From positions 1 through 64,000 of the forward strand of contig NZ_AYKS02000100.1 in assembly GCF_000496755.2 (NCBI RefSeq): a DNA stretch of 64,000 nt. The letters are read 5' to 3'. A model generated the notes under the pieces. The model ran no database searches and was not told the DNA's origin. It saw only the letters and a program-made list of their open reading frames with translations. Of the stretch, positions 32,653 to 43,829 are shown in pieces; position 1 is the first letter of the stretch; every line of letters begins with the position of its first letter. The stretch comes from Serratia sp. DD3. Its GTDB lineage: Bacteria > Pseudomonadota > Gammaproteobacteria > Enterobacterales > Enterobacteriaceae. Position numbers and translations under genes: made by a program.

Positions 32653-33681
32653 TTGCAACACAAGAAAGAATTGCCCATGGCCACCATGAAGGACGTTGCC
32701 GATATGGCCGGTGTTTCAACTGCAACCGTATCGCGTGCGCTGATGAACCCGGAAAAGGTCTCAACATCAACACGCCAGAAAGTAGAACAGGCTGTGTTAG
32801 CCGTAGGTTACTCCCCTCACACTCTGTCACGTAATATCAAACGCAATGAGTCCCGCACCATTCTGGTCATCGTCCCTGATATCTGCGATCCGTTTTTTGC
32901 CGATGTGATCCAGGGAATCGAACAGACTGCGGTGCAACAGGGCTATCTGGTACTGATCGGCGATTGTGCCCAACAGAACCAACAGGAAAGAACCTTCGTC
33001 AATCTGATCATCACCAAACAGATTGATGGCATGTTGCTGCTTGGCTCCAATCTCCCTTTTGATGCGGGCAAAGAAGAGCAGCGCAATCTCCCACCGATGG
33101 TGATGGCCAATGAATTTGCACCGGAACTGGAACTGCCCACCGTTCATATCGACAACCTGACCGCCGCCTTTGAAGCGGTACATTATCTACAGCAATTGGG
33201 CCATAAGCAGATAGCTTGCATCGCCGGGCCCGAGCAGATGCCACTCAGCCATTATCGGCTACAGGGCTATATCCAGGCATTACGCCGCAATGGCATTAAT
33301 ATCGAAAGTAGTTATATTACCCGTGGTGATTTTACTTATGAGGCAGGTGCACAGGCATTAGCCTCGTTGATGGCACTGCCGAAACCACCCACGGCAATCT
33401 TTTGCCATAATGATGTCATGGCCATTGGTGCGCTCTCCCAGGCTAAAAAAATGGGTCTACGGGTGCCACAAGACTTGTCCATTATCGGCTTCGACGATAT
33501 AAAACAGGCACAGTATTGTGACCCCCCTCTGACGACAGTGGCACAGCCTCGTTTTCAGATTGGTCAGCAGGCCATGCTGCTCCTGTTGGAACAATTGCAT
33601 GGGCAGGTGGTTAACAGCGGTTCCCGGCTTTTAGACAGTGAATTGATCATCAGAGGCAGCACCGCCGCTCTTAAATGCTAG
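32653..33681 (+). CDS. cytR: LacI-family transcriptional repressor CytR
   Basis: CytR represses nucleoside uptake and catabolism genes together with CRP, and is released by cytidine. The 342-residue protein has the LacI helix-turn-helix and hinge (MKDVADMAGVSTATVSRALM), then a periplasmic-binding-type core close to E. coli CytR (FANEF-type segment PPMVMANEFAPELELPTVHI). The start is a TTG that follows AGGAGAGAGG by 2 nt and aligns with the E. coli N-terminus. The internal ATGs (residues 9 and 12) are alternatives. Confidence 0.93.
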   Translation: MQHKKELPMATMKDVADMAGVSTATVSRALMNPEKVSTSTRQKVEQAVLAVGYSPHTLSRNIKRNESRTILVIVPDICDPFFADVIQGIEQTAVQQGYLVLIGDCAQQNQQERTFVNLIITKQIDGMLLLGSNLPFDAGKEEQRNLPPMVMANEFAPELELPTVHIDNLTAAFEAVHYLQQLGHKQIACIAGPEQMPLSHYRLQGYIQALRRNGINIESSYITRGDFTYEAGAQALASLMALPKPPTAIFCHNDVMAIGALSQAKKMGLRVPQDLSIIGFDDIKQAQYCDPPLTTVAQPRFQIGQQAMLLLLEQLHGQVVNSGSRLLDSELIIRGSTAALKC

Positions 33682-33713
33682 TCAAATATTTTTGAGTTAA
33701 GTAACATGACTAA

Positions 33714-33740
33714 TCAGACGCCTGTCTGACCGGCGTCTGA
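33714..33740 (+). terminator. hairpin after cytR
   Basis: TCAGACGCC (33714-33722) pairs with GGCGTCTGA (33732-33740), a 9-bp stem 33 bp after the cytR stop. Only a weak T-rich stretch follows. The remaining gap to ftsN (to 34039) contains another partial copy of the dispersed repeat at 33845-33900 and the ftsN leader. Confidence 0.5.
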
Positions 33741-34039
33741 ATGATTTAAGCGTGATTTAAGCATGATTGTTGTGGTCATTTTATCAGCGCAGCCCTGTGG
33801 GGCAAACCCGCAGAATGTCGCCTTTTAGTGACCGAAAAATAGCCTATACTCAAGCAATTCGAAGTAGAACGGGTACATACACAGCCCATTGAAGTTGCAG
33901 GTCGGTGGTAAACAAACAGACGCGGAACCCGCTACTCTGGTGAGTAGTCAAGGGCATAAACCCAGTCACCGCGCGACAGCCTGCAAGATAACGGTAAACC
34001 AATAGGCCTTAACTTTAATCAGGATACAGCGGAATTATA

Positions 34040-34975
34040 GTGGCACAAAGAGACTATGTAGGCCGAGGGCGCTCAGGACCCGCGCGACGCAAGGCCCCCA
34101 GCCGTAAAAGACGCAATTCCCCGGGAGTATCTAAAACCATGGTGACGCTGGCGGTTGCCCTGCTGGTTGTCTTTATCGGTGGCCTCTATTTTATTACCCA
34201 TAACAAACCAGGGGATGCACCACTGATTCCTTCGCATGGGAATCACCCGGCGAATAGCCTGCCACCAAAACCGGAAGAGCGCTGGCGTTACATCAAAGAA
34301 CTGGAGAATCGCCAGATTGGTGTCCAGTCACCCACCCAGCCAACCGCCGGTGGTGAAGTGAATTCCAAAACTCAAATAACCAATGAACAGCGCCAACTGC
34401 TCGAGCAAATGCAAGCTGATATGCAGCAGCGGCCAACGCAGTTGTCTGAAGTGCCTTACAATGCCCCATCCCAGGTGCGCAACACTGAACATCCGCAGTC
34501 AGCACCACAACAGTCAGCACCACAACAGTCAGCACCACAACAACAGGTAACACAGCAACCCCGTAACCCATTCAACAATGGCGATAGTGCGGTTCAGCCA
34601 CAGCCTATGCAGCAGCCAAAACCAGTGGTGACGCAACCTAAGCCGGTTACCCCACCAGCTCAAACCCGACAGGTGGAACCGAAGCCACAACCGAAACCAG
34701 AAACCAAGCCACAAGAAACCGCCAAGCAGGACACCAAGCCTGAGTCGAAGCAGAAGTGGATGATACAGTGTGGCTCATTCCACGCCACTGAGCAGGCGGA
34801 ATCGGTACGAGCGCAATTAGCGTTTAGCGGTGTCGAAAGTCGTATCACTGCGGGTGGTGGCTGGAACCGTGTGATGCTTGGGCCATACAGTACCCGTGCC
34901 GCAGCAGACAAAGCCCTGGCTCGTTTAAAAGGCATGGGAATGTCAGATTGTATTCCTCTTGCGGTTGGGGGTTGA
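34040..34975 (+). CDS. ftsN: cell division protein FtsN
   Basis: FtsN triggers septal peptidoglycan synthesis and binds denuded glycan at the division site. The 311-residue bitopic protein has a basic cytoplasmic head (MAQRDYVGRGRSGPARRK), one membrane helix (about residues 34-54), a long Pro/Gln-rich linker, and a C-terminal SPOR domain (WMIQCGSFHATEQAESVRAQ, MLGPYSTRAAADKAL) with the two disulfide cysteines. The start is GTG. The linker contains three perfect 15-bp tandem copies (34496-34540) encoding QSAPQ units. Confidence 0.96.
   Translation: MAQRDYVGRGRSGPARRKAPSRKRRNSPGVSKTMVTLAVALLVVFIGGLYFITHNKPGDAPLIPSHGNHPANSLPPKPEERWRYIKELENRQIGVQSPTQPTAGGEVNSKTQITNEQRQLLEQMQADMQQRPTQLSEVPYNAPSQVRNTEHPQSAPQQSAPQQSAPQQQVTQQPRNPFNNGDSAVQPQPMQQPKPVVTQPKPVTPPAQTRQVEPKPQPKPETKPQETAKQDTKPESKQKWMIQCGSFHATEQAESVRAQLAFSGVESRITAGGGWNRVMLGPYSTRAAADKALARLKGMGMSDCIPLAVGG
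34496..34540 (+). repeat. 15-bp tandem repeat inside ftsN (3 copies)
   Basis: CAGTCAGCACCACAA is repeated three times exactly, in frame, coding QSAPQ units of the periplasmic linker. Copy number can change by slippage without breaking the frame. Confidence 0.95.
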
Positions 34976-35186
34976 AAAATGTCAACCATCCCCCATCTCT
35001 ATTCGGTGGTCGTCTCCCTTTATTACCCGTGAACAGCACGGTTAACCAAGAGGTACGGCCGGGTTCATTCAACTGGTAGACAGGTGGCAACTCGGTAGTC
35101 AATGGTTCAAGACGGATTAGAATCCCACTGGTACCACAGCGGCCCCGCCACTTGAATGACAGCGAGTCTATACTCTCAATATTATT

Positions 35187-35227
35187 CCCCGTCGCTTCTG
35201 CTCCCACAGAGCGACGGGGGCTTTTTT
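35187..35227 (+). terminator. intrinsic-terminator-like hairpin in the hslV leader
   Basis: CCCCGTCGCT (35187-35196) and AGCGACGGGG (35210-35219) form a 10-bp GC-rich stem with a 13-nt loop, followed by GC and six Ts. Only 23 bp separate the T-run from the hslV start, so there is no room for a promoter after it. It probably lies in the 5' untranslated region, where E. coli hslVU has a stabilising stem-loop, and may also end ftsN transcripts. Confidence 0.75.
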
Positions 35228-35250
35228 CCCTCGGCAATAAGGGTTTGCTC

Positions 35251-35781
35251 GTGACAACAATTGTAAGTGTACGCCGCAATGGCCAGGTAGTGATCGGGGG
35301 CGATGGTCAGGCCACTCTGGGCAATACCGTGATGAAGGGTAATGTCAAAAAAGTTCGCCGCCTATATAACGATAAAGTGATTGCTGGTTTCGCTGGCGGA
35401 ACGGCTGATGCCTTCACCCTGTTCGAACTGTTCGAGCGCAAGCTGGAGATGCACCAGGGCCATCTGGTGAAAGCCGCGGTTGAACTGGCAAAAGACTGGC
35501 GTACTGACCGTATGCTGCGCAAACTGGAAGCGCTGTTAGCGGTTGCAGATGAAAATGCTTCATTGATCATTACCGGTAATGGTGATGTGATTCAGCCAGA
35601 AAATGATTTGATTGCAATCGGTTCCGGTGGCCCCTATGCCCAGTCGGCTGCTCGCGCACTGTTGGAAAATACTGAATTGAACGCCCGCGAAATTGTAGAG
35701 AAATCTCTCTGTATCGCTGGAGACATCTGTATTTACACCAACCATTTCCACACTATTGAAGAATTACCTTCCAAAGCGTAA
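35251..35781 (+). CDS. hslV: ATP-dependent protease subunit HslV (ClpQ)
   Basis: HslV is the proteasome-like peptidase core of the HslVU heat-shock protease. The product starts at a GTG and begins [20 protein letters not shown]; after removal of Met, the N-terminal Thr is the nucleophile. The 176 residues equal the E. coli length. An upstream in-frame ATG at 35152 would run through the terminator-like hairpin and block Thr exposure, so it is rejected. It is 12 bp upstream of hslU. Confidence 0.97.
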   Translation: MTTIVSVRRNGQVVIGGDGQATLGNTVMKGNVKKVRRLYNDKVIAGFAGGTADAFTLFELFERKLEMHQGHLVKAAVELAKDWRTDRMLRKLEALLAVADENASLIITGNGDVIQPENDLIAIGSGGPYAQSAARALLENTELNAREIVEKSLCIAGDICIYTNHFHTIEELPSKA

Positions 35782-35793
35782 GGATCGAATAAC

Positions 35794-37128
35794 ATGTCTG
35801 AAATGACCCCGCGCGAGATCGTCAGTGAACTGGACAGTCACATTATTGGCCAGAAACAAGCCAAACGTGCTGTTGCCATTGCCCTGCGTAATCGCTGGCG
35901 CCGTATGCAACTGAATGAAATGTTGCGTCATGAAGTGACCCCGAAAAATATCCTGATGATCGGCCCAACGGGTGTCGGTAAAACCGAAATCGCCCGTCGC
36001 CTGGCCAAATTGGCTAATGCGCCGTTCCTCAAAGTAGAAGCGACCAAATTCACTGAAGTAGGCTATGTGGGTAAGGAAGTTGACTCTATCATCCGCGATC
36101 TCACCGATGCTGCGGTAAAAATGGTACGTCTGCAATCCATCGAAAAAAACCGCATTCGCGCCGAAGAACTGGCTGAAGAACGCATTCTCGATGTCCTGAT
36201 CCCACCAGCGAAAAACAACTGGGGTCAGTCAGAAGAGCAAAGTGAACCCTCTGCCGCACGCCAGGTATTTCGTAAGAAACTGCGTGAAGGTCAGTTGGAC
36301 GATAAAGAGATCGACATTGACCTGGCGAGCGCCCCTATCGGGGTAGAAATCATGGCGCCGCCGGGTATGGAAGAGATGACCAACCAACTGCAATCCATGT
36401 TCCAGAATCTCGGTGGGCAGAAGCAAAAACCACGCAAGCTGAAGATCAAGGATGCTTTAAAACTGTTGGTGGAAGAAGAAGCCGCCAAGTTGGTCAGCCC
36501 GGAAGAATTAAAACAGCAAGCGATAGAAGCCGTTGAGCAACATGGTATTGTCTTTATCGACGAGATCGACAAAATCTGTAAGCGCAGCGGCCAAAGCTCC
36601 GGCCCTGACGTCTCCCGTGAAGGAGTACAACGTGACCTGCTGCCACTGGTGGAAGGTTGTACCGTGTCAACCAAGCACGGTATGGTGAAAACAGACCATA
36701 TTCTGTTTATTGCCTCCGGTGCATTCCAAACTGCCAGCCCTGCCGATCTGATCCCGGAATTACAAGGGCGCCTGCCGATCCGTGTGGAGTTGCAAGCGCT
36801 GACCACTGAAGATTTTGAACGCATCCTGACGGAACCGAGCGCATCGCTGACGGAACAATATAAAGCCTTAATGGCAACCGAAGGTGTCACCATTGAGTTC
36901 ACCACCGATGGCATCCGCCGTATCGCTGAAGCAGCCTGGCAGGTGAACGAAAGCACCGAAAATATCGGCGCACGTCGTCTACACACGGTACTAGAGCGGT
37001 TGATGGAGGATATTTCTTTCGATGCCAGTGAAAGTAATGGCCAATCGTTTACCATTGATGCCGATTATGTGCGTAGTCACCTGGATGAACTGGTCGCGGA
37101 TGAAGATCTGAGTCGTTTTATCCTGTAA
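35794..37128 (+). CDS. hslU: ATPase subunit HslU (ClpY)
   Basis: HslU is the AAA+ unfoldase that feeds HslV. The 444-residue protein has Walker [14 protein letters not shown] near residue 57, Walker [11 protein letters not shown] near 250, the [14 protein letters not shown] pore loop (GYVG) near residue 90, and the intermediate I domain between about 110 and 240. The C-terminus DLSRFIL is the tail that inserts into HslV. It is in one operon with hslV. Confidence 0.98.
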   Translation: MSEMTPREIVSELDSHIIGQKQAKRAVAIALRNRWRRMQLNEMLRHEVTPKNILMIGPTGVGKTEIARRLAKLANAPFLKVEATKFTEVGYVGKEVDSIIRDLTDAAVKMVRLQSIEKNRIRAEELAEERILDVLIPPAKNNWGQSEEQSEPSAARQVFRKKLREGQLDDKEIDIDLASAPIGVEIMAPPGMEEMTNQLQSMFQNLGGQKQKPRKLKIKDALKLLVEEEAAKLVSPEELKQQAIEAVEQHGIVFIDEIDKICKRSGQSSGPDVSREGVQRDLLPLVEGCTVSTKHGMVKTDHILFIASGAFQTASPADLIPELQGRLPIRVELQALTTEDFERILTEPSASLTEQYKALMATEGVTIEFTTDGIRRIAEAAWQVNESTENIGARRLHTVLERLMEDISFDASESNGQSFTIDADYVRSHLDELVADEDLSRFIL

Positions 37129-37208
37129 TCAGTTTGCTGTATTATTGCACTGCTAGTTATCTATGTGGGAGGTCTAACCTCCCATCTGTTGACTTACTGA
37201 AGTGAAAA

Positions 37209-38123
37209 ATGAGCTTATTAACCACTACATCGGCCAAAGCCTGGCTGGAAAGTTTGCGGCCACGAACATTACCCTTGGCCTTTGCCTCCATCGTTGTTGG
37301 TTCTGCTATCGCGGCTTGGCAAGATAGTCTGAAACCGGTCGTGGCATTGTTGGCTCTACTCACCGCCGGTCTACTGCAGATACTCTCCAACCTGGCCAAT
37401 GACTATGGTGATGCGATTAAGGGTAGTGATAAAGAAGACCGCATTGGTCCATTACGCGGTATGCAAAAAGGCATCATTACCCAAAGTCAGATGAAGCGAG
37501 CATTGGTGCTGACGGTAATTATGGTGGTTATTTCAGGCAGTTGGCTGATTGCCGTTGCCTGCGATACGCTGAGTGATGTAGTGGGATTCCTGATCCTGGG
37601 TGGGTTGGCGATCATTGCTGCCATTGCCTATACCGTTGGTAACAAGCCCTACGGTTATATGGGATTGGGGGATATTTCAGTATTGATATTCTTCGGCTGG
37701 CTCAGTGTGGCTGGCAGTTACTATCTGCAAACGCACACCTTCGACAGCATCGTTATGCTGCCAGCAACCGCCTGCGGACTATTAGCCACAGCGGTACTGA
37801 ACATCAATAATCTACGGGATATCGAAAGCGACCGTGCCAACGGTAAAAATACCCTGGCCGTCCACCTTGGCCCACAGAAAGCACGTTACTATTATGTTTC
37901 ACTACTAATGGGTGCCATGCTGTGCTTTGCTTTGTTTGCTCTGTTTAATTTGCACAGCTTATGGGGCTGGCTGTTTATATTTGCTATTCCGGCTCTATTC
38001 CGACACGGCCTACGCGTGCTACGTGACCCTACGACCACAGGTATGCGCCCACTTATGGGGCAGATAGTCAAAATCGCCTTGTTAGCCAATGTGCTATTTG
38101 CCATCGGGGTGGTTCTCAGTTAA
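37209..38123 (+). CDS. menA: 1,4-dihydroxy-2-naphthoate octaprenyltransferase MenA
   Basis: MenA attaches the octaprenyl chain in menaquinone synthesis in the inner membrane. The 304-residue protein is a UbiA-type prenyltransferase with about eight membrane helices. Its two Asp-rich motifs are NDYGDAIKGSDKEDR (about residues 63-77) and NNLRDIESDRANGKNTL (about 200-216). It lies 80 bp after hslU, in the E. coli order. Confidence 0.96.
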   Translation: MSLLTTTSAKAWLESLRPRTLPLAFASIVVGSAIAAWQDSLKPVVALLALLTAGLLQILSNLANDYGDAIKGSDKEDRIGPLRGMQKGIITQSQMKRALVLTVIMVVISGSWLIAVACDTLSDVVGFLILGGLAIIAAIAYTVGNKPYGYMGLGDISVLIFFGWLSVAGSYYLQTHTFDSIVMLPATACGLLATAVLNINNLRDIESDRANGKNTLAVHLGPQKARYYYVSLLMGAMLCFALFALFNLHSLWGWLFIFAIPALFRHGLRVLRDPTTTGMRPLMGQIVKIALLANVLFAIGVVLS

Positions 38124-38209
38124 CGGGTATTCACCTGAATGCCGTGATGATTTTGCCAACAGGGCGAATAAAGGGATATACTGATTATTCCAGCGGCAAA
38201 CCGACGTAA

Positions 38210-38701
<492 letters not shown>

Positions 38702-38747
38702 CCAACGAAGGGTGGTTAGTACCATGCTGGCCAGGTTCATTAGACTC

Positions 38748-38778
38748 ACTCAAGTTGCTGGCAAGTGGCAACTTGAGT
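38748..38778. repeat. inverted copy of the dispersed repeat between rraA and xylR
   Basis: ACTCAAGTTGC (38748-38758) and GCAACTTGAGT (38768-38778) form a perfect 11-bp stem with a 9-nt loop between convergent rraA and xylR. It uses the CAAGTTGC core shared with repeats near 52240 and 63411, and could act as a terminator. Confidence 0.65.
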
Positions 38779-38816
38779 CATAGTGGCTATTAAACCTATC
38801 ACGCCAGACCTTGCCT

Positions 38817-39995
38817 TCAATATCCTACTTCACCATAGCGATCTCGGTGCTCTTTCGGCGTCATGTCATAGCCTTTCTTAAATACAGAATAGAAATACTG
38901 TAGCGAAGGGTAACCGCACATTTGTGAAATTTCGTTGATTGACAACGAGGTGGCGGTGAGCAAATTGCGGGCGCGATCCAGTTTCTCTTCATGAATCACA
39001 TTATGGATGGTTTGGCCGGTTTCATCTTTGAAGCGTTTTTCCAGATTAGAGCGCGACATGCCCACAGCATCCAGCACCTGTTCCACCTTGATCCCTTTGC
39101 AGGCGTGGTAACGAATATAGTGCATCGCCTGGATCACCGCCGGGTCACGCAAGGAGCGGAAATCGGTAGAACGCCGCGCGATAACCTTCACCGGTGGCAC
39201 CAGGATCCGTTGCAATGGCAGTTGCCGCTGATCAAGGAGCTGATGCAATAACTTGGCAGCCCGGTAGCCCATCTGCCGGGTTCCCTGCACCACCGAAGAG
39301 AGCGCCACCCGTGAGAGGTAACGGGTCAACTCTTCGTTATCGATACCAATCACACAGAGTTTTTCTGGCACCGGTATATCCAAATGCTCACACACCTGCA
39401 GCAGGTGGCGTGCGCGTGCATCTGTCACTGCAATAATCCCGGTTTGCTGAGGCAGTGTTTGTACCCAGTCCGCCAACCGGTTCTGCGCGTATTGCCAGTT
39501 TTCAGGGGCCGTTTCCATCCCTTGATACACCACCCCTTGATACTGCTCTGCCGCCACCAACTGGCGGAAGGCATACTCACGCTCTTGTGCCCAACGTTTG
39601 CCCACGGCGACCGGCAAACCATAGAAGGCGAAGCGGTTCAACCCCTTCTCTTTCAGATGCATAAACGCCGCTTCCACCAGGGCGTAGTTATCGGTGGCAA
39701 TGTAATGCACTGGCGGGTAATCCTGTTGGCGATTGTAAGACCCGCCAACACCGACAATCGGCACATTGACGTTGTGTAACGATTGCTCAATCTTCCGATC
39801 ATCAAAATCAGCGATGACGCCATCCCCTAAGCAATCTTTGATATTATCGATACGGCAACGAAAATCCTCTTCGATAAAAATATCCCAGTCACTTTGTGAT
39901 GCCTGCAAATACTCCCCAACCCCCTCCACTACCTGGCGGTCATACACTTTATTGGCATTGAACAGCAGAGTAATACGGTAGCGTTTCTTGAACAT
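38817..39995 (-). CDS. xylR: xylose operon activator XylR
   Basis: XylR binds D-xylose and activates xylAB and xylFGH. The 392-residue protein has a LacI-type sugar-binding core at the N-terminus (MFKKRYRITLLFNANKVYDR) and an AraC-type double helix-turn-helix at the C-terminus (MSRSNLEKRFKDETGQTIHN and ISQMCGYPSLQYFYSVFKKG). The start MFKKRYRI matches E. coli; an upstream start 16 codons earlier is less likely. It follows xylH by 86 bp on the same strand. Confidence 0.96.
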   Translation of the reverse strand: MFKKRYRITLLFNANKVYDRQVVEGVGEYLQASQSDWDIFIEEDFRCRIDNIKDCLGDGVIADFDDRKIEQSLHNVNVPIVGVGGSYNRQQDYPPVHYIATDNYALVEAAFMHLKEKGLNRFAFYGLPVAVGKRWAQEREYAFRQLVAAEQYQGVVYQGMETAPENWQYAQNRLADWVQTLPQQTGIIAVTDARARHLLQVCEHLDIPVPEKLCVIGIDNEELTRYLSRVALSSVVQGTRQMGYRAAKLLHQLLDQRQLPLQRILVPPVKVIARRSTDFRSLRDPAVIQAMHYIRYHACKGIKVEQVLDAVGMSRSNLEKRFKDETGQTIHNVIHEEKLDRARNLLTATSLSINEISQMCGYPSLQYFYSVFKKGYDMTPKEHRDRYGEVGY

Positions 39996-40081
39996 GGGCT
40001 TCCCTAGAAATATACCCGCTCTCTGCATGGCGCAACCTGACAAAGAGCAGGAAAAATGCCACCACAGTCGTGAAGTAGCCG

Positions 40082-41281
40082 CTATACCCGACGTTTAGTG
40101 GCCGAATCCATCCAGACCGCCAGTAACAGAATTGCCCCCTTGACGATGTACTGCCAGAACGTCGGTACATCCAGCATACTCATACCATTATCGAGGGAAG
40201 CCATAATAAATGCCCCCATCACCGCACCGGCCACACTGCCGACGCCCCCGGCCAAGCTGGTTCCCCCGATCACGCAGGCGGCGATGGCGTCCAATTCGGC
40301 AATGTTGCCCGCAGAAGGGGAGCCTGCCCCTAAACGTGAACTGAGGATCAACCCAGCAATCGCCACCATCAGGCCATTAATCGCAAATACGGCCAGTTTG
40401 GTGCGCTCTACGTTAACACCAGAAAGCCGCGCCGCATCAATATTGCCGCCGATGGCATAAATCCGCCGGCCAAAAGCAGTACGCGTTGCCATAAAAATCC
40501 CCGCCAGCATCAGAGCCACCAGGATCAGCACTGGCGTTGGCACACCGCGGTAATCATTTAGCAGATAGATAGCCCCTAGCACCAATACAGCCATGATGCT
40601 CTGCCGAGTCACATCGCCATTGACGGTGGTGACAGGTAAACCCAACTGTGCGCGTTTACTGCGCCGCCGCCACTGCCAGGTAACAAACAGCATCAACCCG
40701 ACAGCACCGATACCAAACCCTACCCCATTGGGTAAATAGCTCTGACCAATCTGCGACATGGCATTGCTGGTGGGGGAGACCGTGGTGCCATTGGTAATCC
40801 CAATCAGGATGCCCCGAAAAGCCAGCATCCCCGCCAGCGTGACAATAAACGACGGTACCTTGCGATAGGCCACCCACCAGCCATTCCAGGCCCCCAGCAG
40901 CACCCCAGCCAACAGCGTAACCACAATGGTCAATGGCAATGGCCAACCAAACCAAACGTCGAATATCGCCGCCGCCCCGCCCAATAGCCCCATCATTGAA
41001 CCCACGGAAAGGTCAATCTCTGCCGAAATAATCACAAATACCATGCCCACCGCCAGAATGCCGGTGATCGCCGTCTGGCGTAGCAAGTTAGAGATATTAC
41101 GGGCACTGAGATAGGCCCCTTCGGTGGTAAAGGTAAAAAACAACATGATGACGACCATCGCCGCCAACATCACGAACACTTGCAGATTGACGCTTTTTAG
41201 CCCCAGCAAAGGCTTTTTCTGCACCCTATTTTCCTGCACCATCGGCGGTAAACTTGCTTCAGATTGCGTGCTTTTCGACAT
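40082..41281 (-). CDS. xylH: D-xylose ABC transporter permease XylH
   Basis: XylH forms the inner-membrane channel for D-xylose import. The 399-residue protein has about ten hydrophobic helices and the permease motif [14 protein letters not shown] and IEAD-type region [15 protein letters not shown] precedes the ATG at 41281 by 8 nt; a GTG three codons earlier lies on that site. Its 5' end overlaps xylG by 23 bp. Confidence 0.95.
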   Translation of the reverse strand: MSKSTQSEASLPPMVQENRVQKKPLLGLKSVNLQVFVMLAAMVVIMLFFTFTTEGAYLSARNISNLLRQTAITGILAVGMVFVIISAEIDLSVGSMMGLLGGAAAIFDVWFGWPLPLTIVVTLLAGVLLGAWNGWWVAYRKVPSFIVTLAGMLAFRGILIGITNGTTVSPTSNAMSQIGQSYLPNGVGFGIGAVGLMLFVTWQWRRRSKRAQLGLPVTTVNGDVTRQSIMAVLVLGAIYLLNDYRGVPTPVLILVALMLAGIFMATRTAFGRRIYAIGGNIDAARLSGVNVERTKLAVFAINGLMVAIAGLILSSRLGAGSPSAGNIAELDAIAACVIGGTSLAGGVGSVAGAVMGAFIMASLDNGMSMLDVPTFWQYIVKGAILLLAVWMDSATKRRV

Positions 41282-42800
41282 GTGTTTCACTCCTCAAGGC
41301 CGCTTCCATGACTTGTTCCTGGGTCAGATTTCGGTTCACCAAATCGGCTTTGATCTGCCCTTGGTGCATCACCAGCACCCGATCGCTTAATCCCAATACT
41401 TCCGGTAATTCGGAAGAAACCACAATCACGGCAATCCCTTGTTGTACCAGTTGATTGATTAACTTATAAATTTCCTGCTTGGCACCAATATCAATGCCAC
41501 GCGTCGGCTCATCCAAAATGAGGATTTTCGGGTTCAGCAACAGGCACTTCGCCAAAATCGCTTTTTGCTGATTGCCCCCGCTCAACCGGGCAATGGCCAA
41601 TTCCGGGGAGGAAGTTTTTACCCGTAATCGTGCTAATGATTGCTGAATGGTGGCCTGTTCCTGCGCATCATCGAGCACCGTCAAGGCCCCGCTAAAATCA
41701 TCCAGTGCCGCCAATGTCATATTGGCTCCCACCCCCATCACCGGCACAATGCCATCACGTTTGCGATCTTCCGGCACCATCGCGATGCCATAGCCCATCG
41801 CCTGACGGCAGTGATTAATGGTCGCCACTTGCCCCTCAATGGTGATGCTGCCCTGCCAACGCCCCGGGTAAACACCAAACAGACACTGCATGGTTTCAGT
41901 ACGCCCAGACCCCACCAACCCGGCCACACCGAGGATCTCACCACGCCGCAGAGTGAAGGACACATTGTCTACCCGGCGAATATGTCGGTTAACCGGATGC
42001 CAGGCGGTCAGGTTTTCCACCTGCAGGACCACCTCACCAATGGTATGGGGCTCCTGTGGATAGAGTTCGGTCAGCTCACGGCCCACCATCATGGCAATGA
42101 TCTCGTCTTCACTCATTCCAACCGCTTGCCGAGTACCGATATGCTTACCATCCCGGATCACACAGATAGCGTCGGAGATGGCTTTCACTTCGTTAAGTTT
42201 GTGTGAGATATAAATGCAGGCAATACCGTGATCACGCAGGTCGGCAATGATCGTCAGCAATGTGGCGGTTTCACTTTCGGTTAATGACGCGGTGGGTTCA
42301 TCCAGCACCAGCAAACGCACCTGTTTGTTCAAGGCTTTGGCAATCTCCACCAGTTGCTGCTGCCCTAACCCCAGCTCACCCACCCGGGTATTGGGATCAA
42401 CCTCCAGCTTGACCTGTGCCAACATACGTTGACAACGCAGATACATCCCGTCGTAATCCATCAACCCAAAACGGCCCCACTCGTTACCGAGAAACATGTT
42501 CTCCAACACCGTCATCTGTTTCACCAAGGCCAACTCCTGGTGAATGATGGCAATCCCTTTCTGCTCGGTGTCACGAATGGTTTTCGCGGTGATAAGGTCG
42601 CCGGAAAAATAAATGTCCCCTTGATAACTGCCGTGCGGATATATTCCGCACAGCACTTTCATCAACGTTGATTTTCCTGAGCCATTTTCACCACATAAAG
42701 ATAATACCTGACCTGCCTCTAATTGCAGGCTGATATTATCTACCGCTTTCACTGCACCGAATTGTTTAGTGATATTTCTCATTTCTAACAGGCAGGGCAT
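41259..42800 (-). CDS. xylG: D-xylose ABC transporter ATP-binding protein XylG
   Basis: XylG powers D-xylose import. The 513-residue protein has two ATPase halves: Walker [13 protein letters not shown] with signature [15 protein letters not shown] and Walker [12 protein letters not shown] in the first, and [12 protein letters not shown] with [13 protein letters not shown] and [12 protein letters not shown] in the second. The duplicated layout is that of sugar-type (CUT2) transporters. It follows xylF by 33 bp and overlaps xylH. Confidence 0.97.
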   Translation of the reverse strand: MPCLLEMRNITKQFGAVKAVDNISLQLEAGQVLSLCGENGSGKSTLMKVLCGIYPHGSYQGDIYFSGDLITAKTIRDTEQKGIAIIHQELALVKQMTVLENMFLGNEWGRFGLMDYDGMYLRCQRMLAQVKLEVDPNTRVGELGLGQQQLVEIAKALNKQVRLLVLDEPTASLTESETATLLTIIADLRDHGIACIYISHKLNEVKAISDAICVIRDGKHIGTRQAVGMSEDEIIAMMVGRELTELYPQEPHTIGEVVLQVENLTAWHPVNRHIRRVDNVSFTLRRGEILGVAGLVGSGRTETMQCLFGVYPGRWQGSITIEGQVATINHCRQAMGYGIAMVPEDRKRDGIVPVMGVGANMTLAALDDFSGALTVLDDAQEQATIQQSLARLRVKTSSPELAIARLSGGNQQKAILAKCLLLNPKILILDEPTRGIDIGAKQEIYKLINQLVQQGIAVIVVSSELPEVLGLSDRVLVMHQGQIKADLVNRNLTQEQVMEAALRSETHVEKHAI

Positions 42801-42833
42801 TATTTACTCCCCCCACGACGAGTTTGCCAGGAA

Positions 42834-43829
42834 CTAATTAATATCGGATTTCTTATGAAAGCCATCGGCAATAATAGTGCTGTCAATATTAGATTTATCC
42901 ACCTGAACCGGTGTTAATAACCAGGCTGGGACCTCTTTATTGCCATTATTTAATTGGGCGTTGGATTTAGGTTGTTCCCCTTTACCCAGTTGTACCGCGA
43001 TATCTGCCGCCTCATTCGCCAATTTGCTGATCGGTTTATACACCGTCATCGTTTGTGTGCCTGCCACAATACGTTTTACCGCCGCCAAATCAGCATCCTG
43101 ACCAGAAATAGCCACCTTACCTGCCAACCCTTGTGCAGCCAGAGCCTGAATAGCACCACCAGCCGTCGCATCGTTAGAAGCAACCACCGCATCAATATGA
43201 TTGTTGTTGGCGGTCAGGGCGTTTTCCATAATCTTCAGCGCATTTTCTGGCAGCCAGCCGTCGGCCCACTGATCACCGACAATTTTGATTTTCCCACTGT
43301 CGATTAAAGGTTGTAGTACCGTCATTTGCCCCTTGCGGAACAGCTTGGCGTTATTATCTACCGGCGAACCGCCCATCAGGAAATAGTTACCCTGCGGTAC
43401 CCGTTGCACCAGACTTTGAGCCTGCATCTCGCCCACTTTTTCATTATCGAACGAGATATAAAAATCGATATCCGCGTTGTTAATCATGCGGTCATAAGCC
43501 AGAACCTTGATCCCTTCACGCTTTGCCTCACTGATCACATTACTCAACACCTGGCCGTTATAAGGAATAATCACCAGTACATCGACACCACGGTTGATCA
43601 TATTTTCGATCTGCGCCATCTGGGTCTCTTCATTGCCATTGGCAGATTGGACAAATACATTCGCCCCCAGCGACTCGGCTTTTTTTACAAAAATATCGCG
43701 ATCTTTTTGCCAGCGCTCTAAACGTAGATCATCAATGGACATACCGATTTTAATCTCTTTGCTGTATCCCGTTTGGCTGGCTAACAGCAGAAGTGTACAA
43801 GCAGAAAGAAGAAGTGATTTGAATTTCAT
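42834..43829 (-). CDS. xylF: D-xylose-binding periplasmic protein XylF
   Basis: XylF captures D-xylose in the periplasm for XylGH. The 331-residue protein has a signal peptide (MKFKSLLLSACTLLLLASQT) and mature start near KEIKIGMSIDDLRLERWQKD, which carries xylose-contacting residues. INRGVDVLVIIPYNG and VAISGQDADLAAVKRI are typical of the family. It is the first gene of xylFGHR and is divergent from xylA. Confidence 0.97.
   Translation of the reverse strand: MKFKSLLLSACTLLLLASQTGYSKEIKIGMSIDDLRLERWQKDRDIFVKKAESLGANVFVQSANGNEETQMAQIENMINRGVDVLVIIPYNGQVLSNVISEAKREGIKVLAYDRMINNADIDFYISFDNEKVGEMQAQSLVQRVPQGNYFLMGGSPVDNNAKLFRKGQMTVLQPLIDSGKIKIVGDQWADGWLPENALKIMENALTANNNHIDAVVASNDATAGGAIQALAAQGLAGKVAISGQDADLAAVKRIVAGTQTMTVYKPISKLANEAADIAVQLGKGEQPKSNAQLNNGNKEVPAWLLTPVQVDKSNIDSTIIADGFHKKSDIN

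Noticed and set aside
34496..34540. Tandem copies read as a CRISPR-like array
   Set aside because: The copies are contiguous with no spacers and lie in frame inside ftsN.
35151..35174. Sigma-32 promoter for hslVU (CTTGAA at 35151)
   Set aside because: No CCCCAT-type -10 occurs at the right distance, and CTTGAATGA belongs to the dispersed repeat.
36291..37055. 254-codon open frame antisense to hslU
   Set aside because: It is a codon-bias shadow of the hslU AAA+ coding region, with no ribosome binding site and a Ser/Ile-rich unlikely product.
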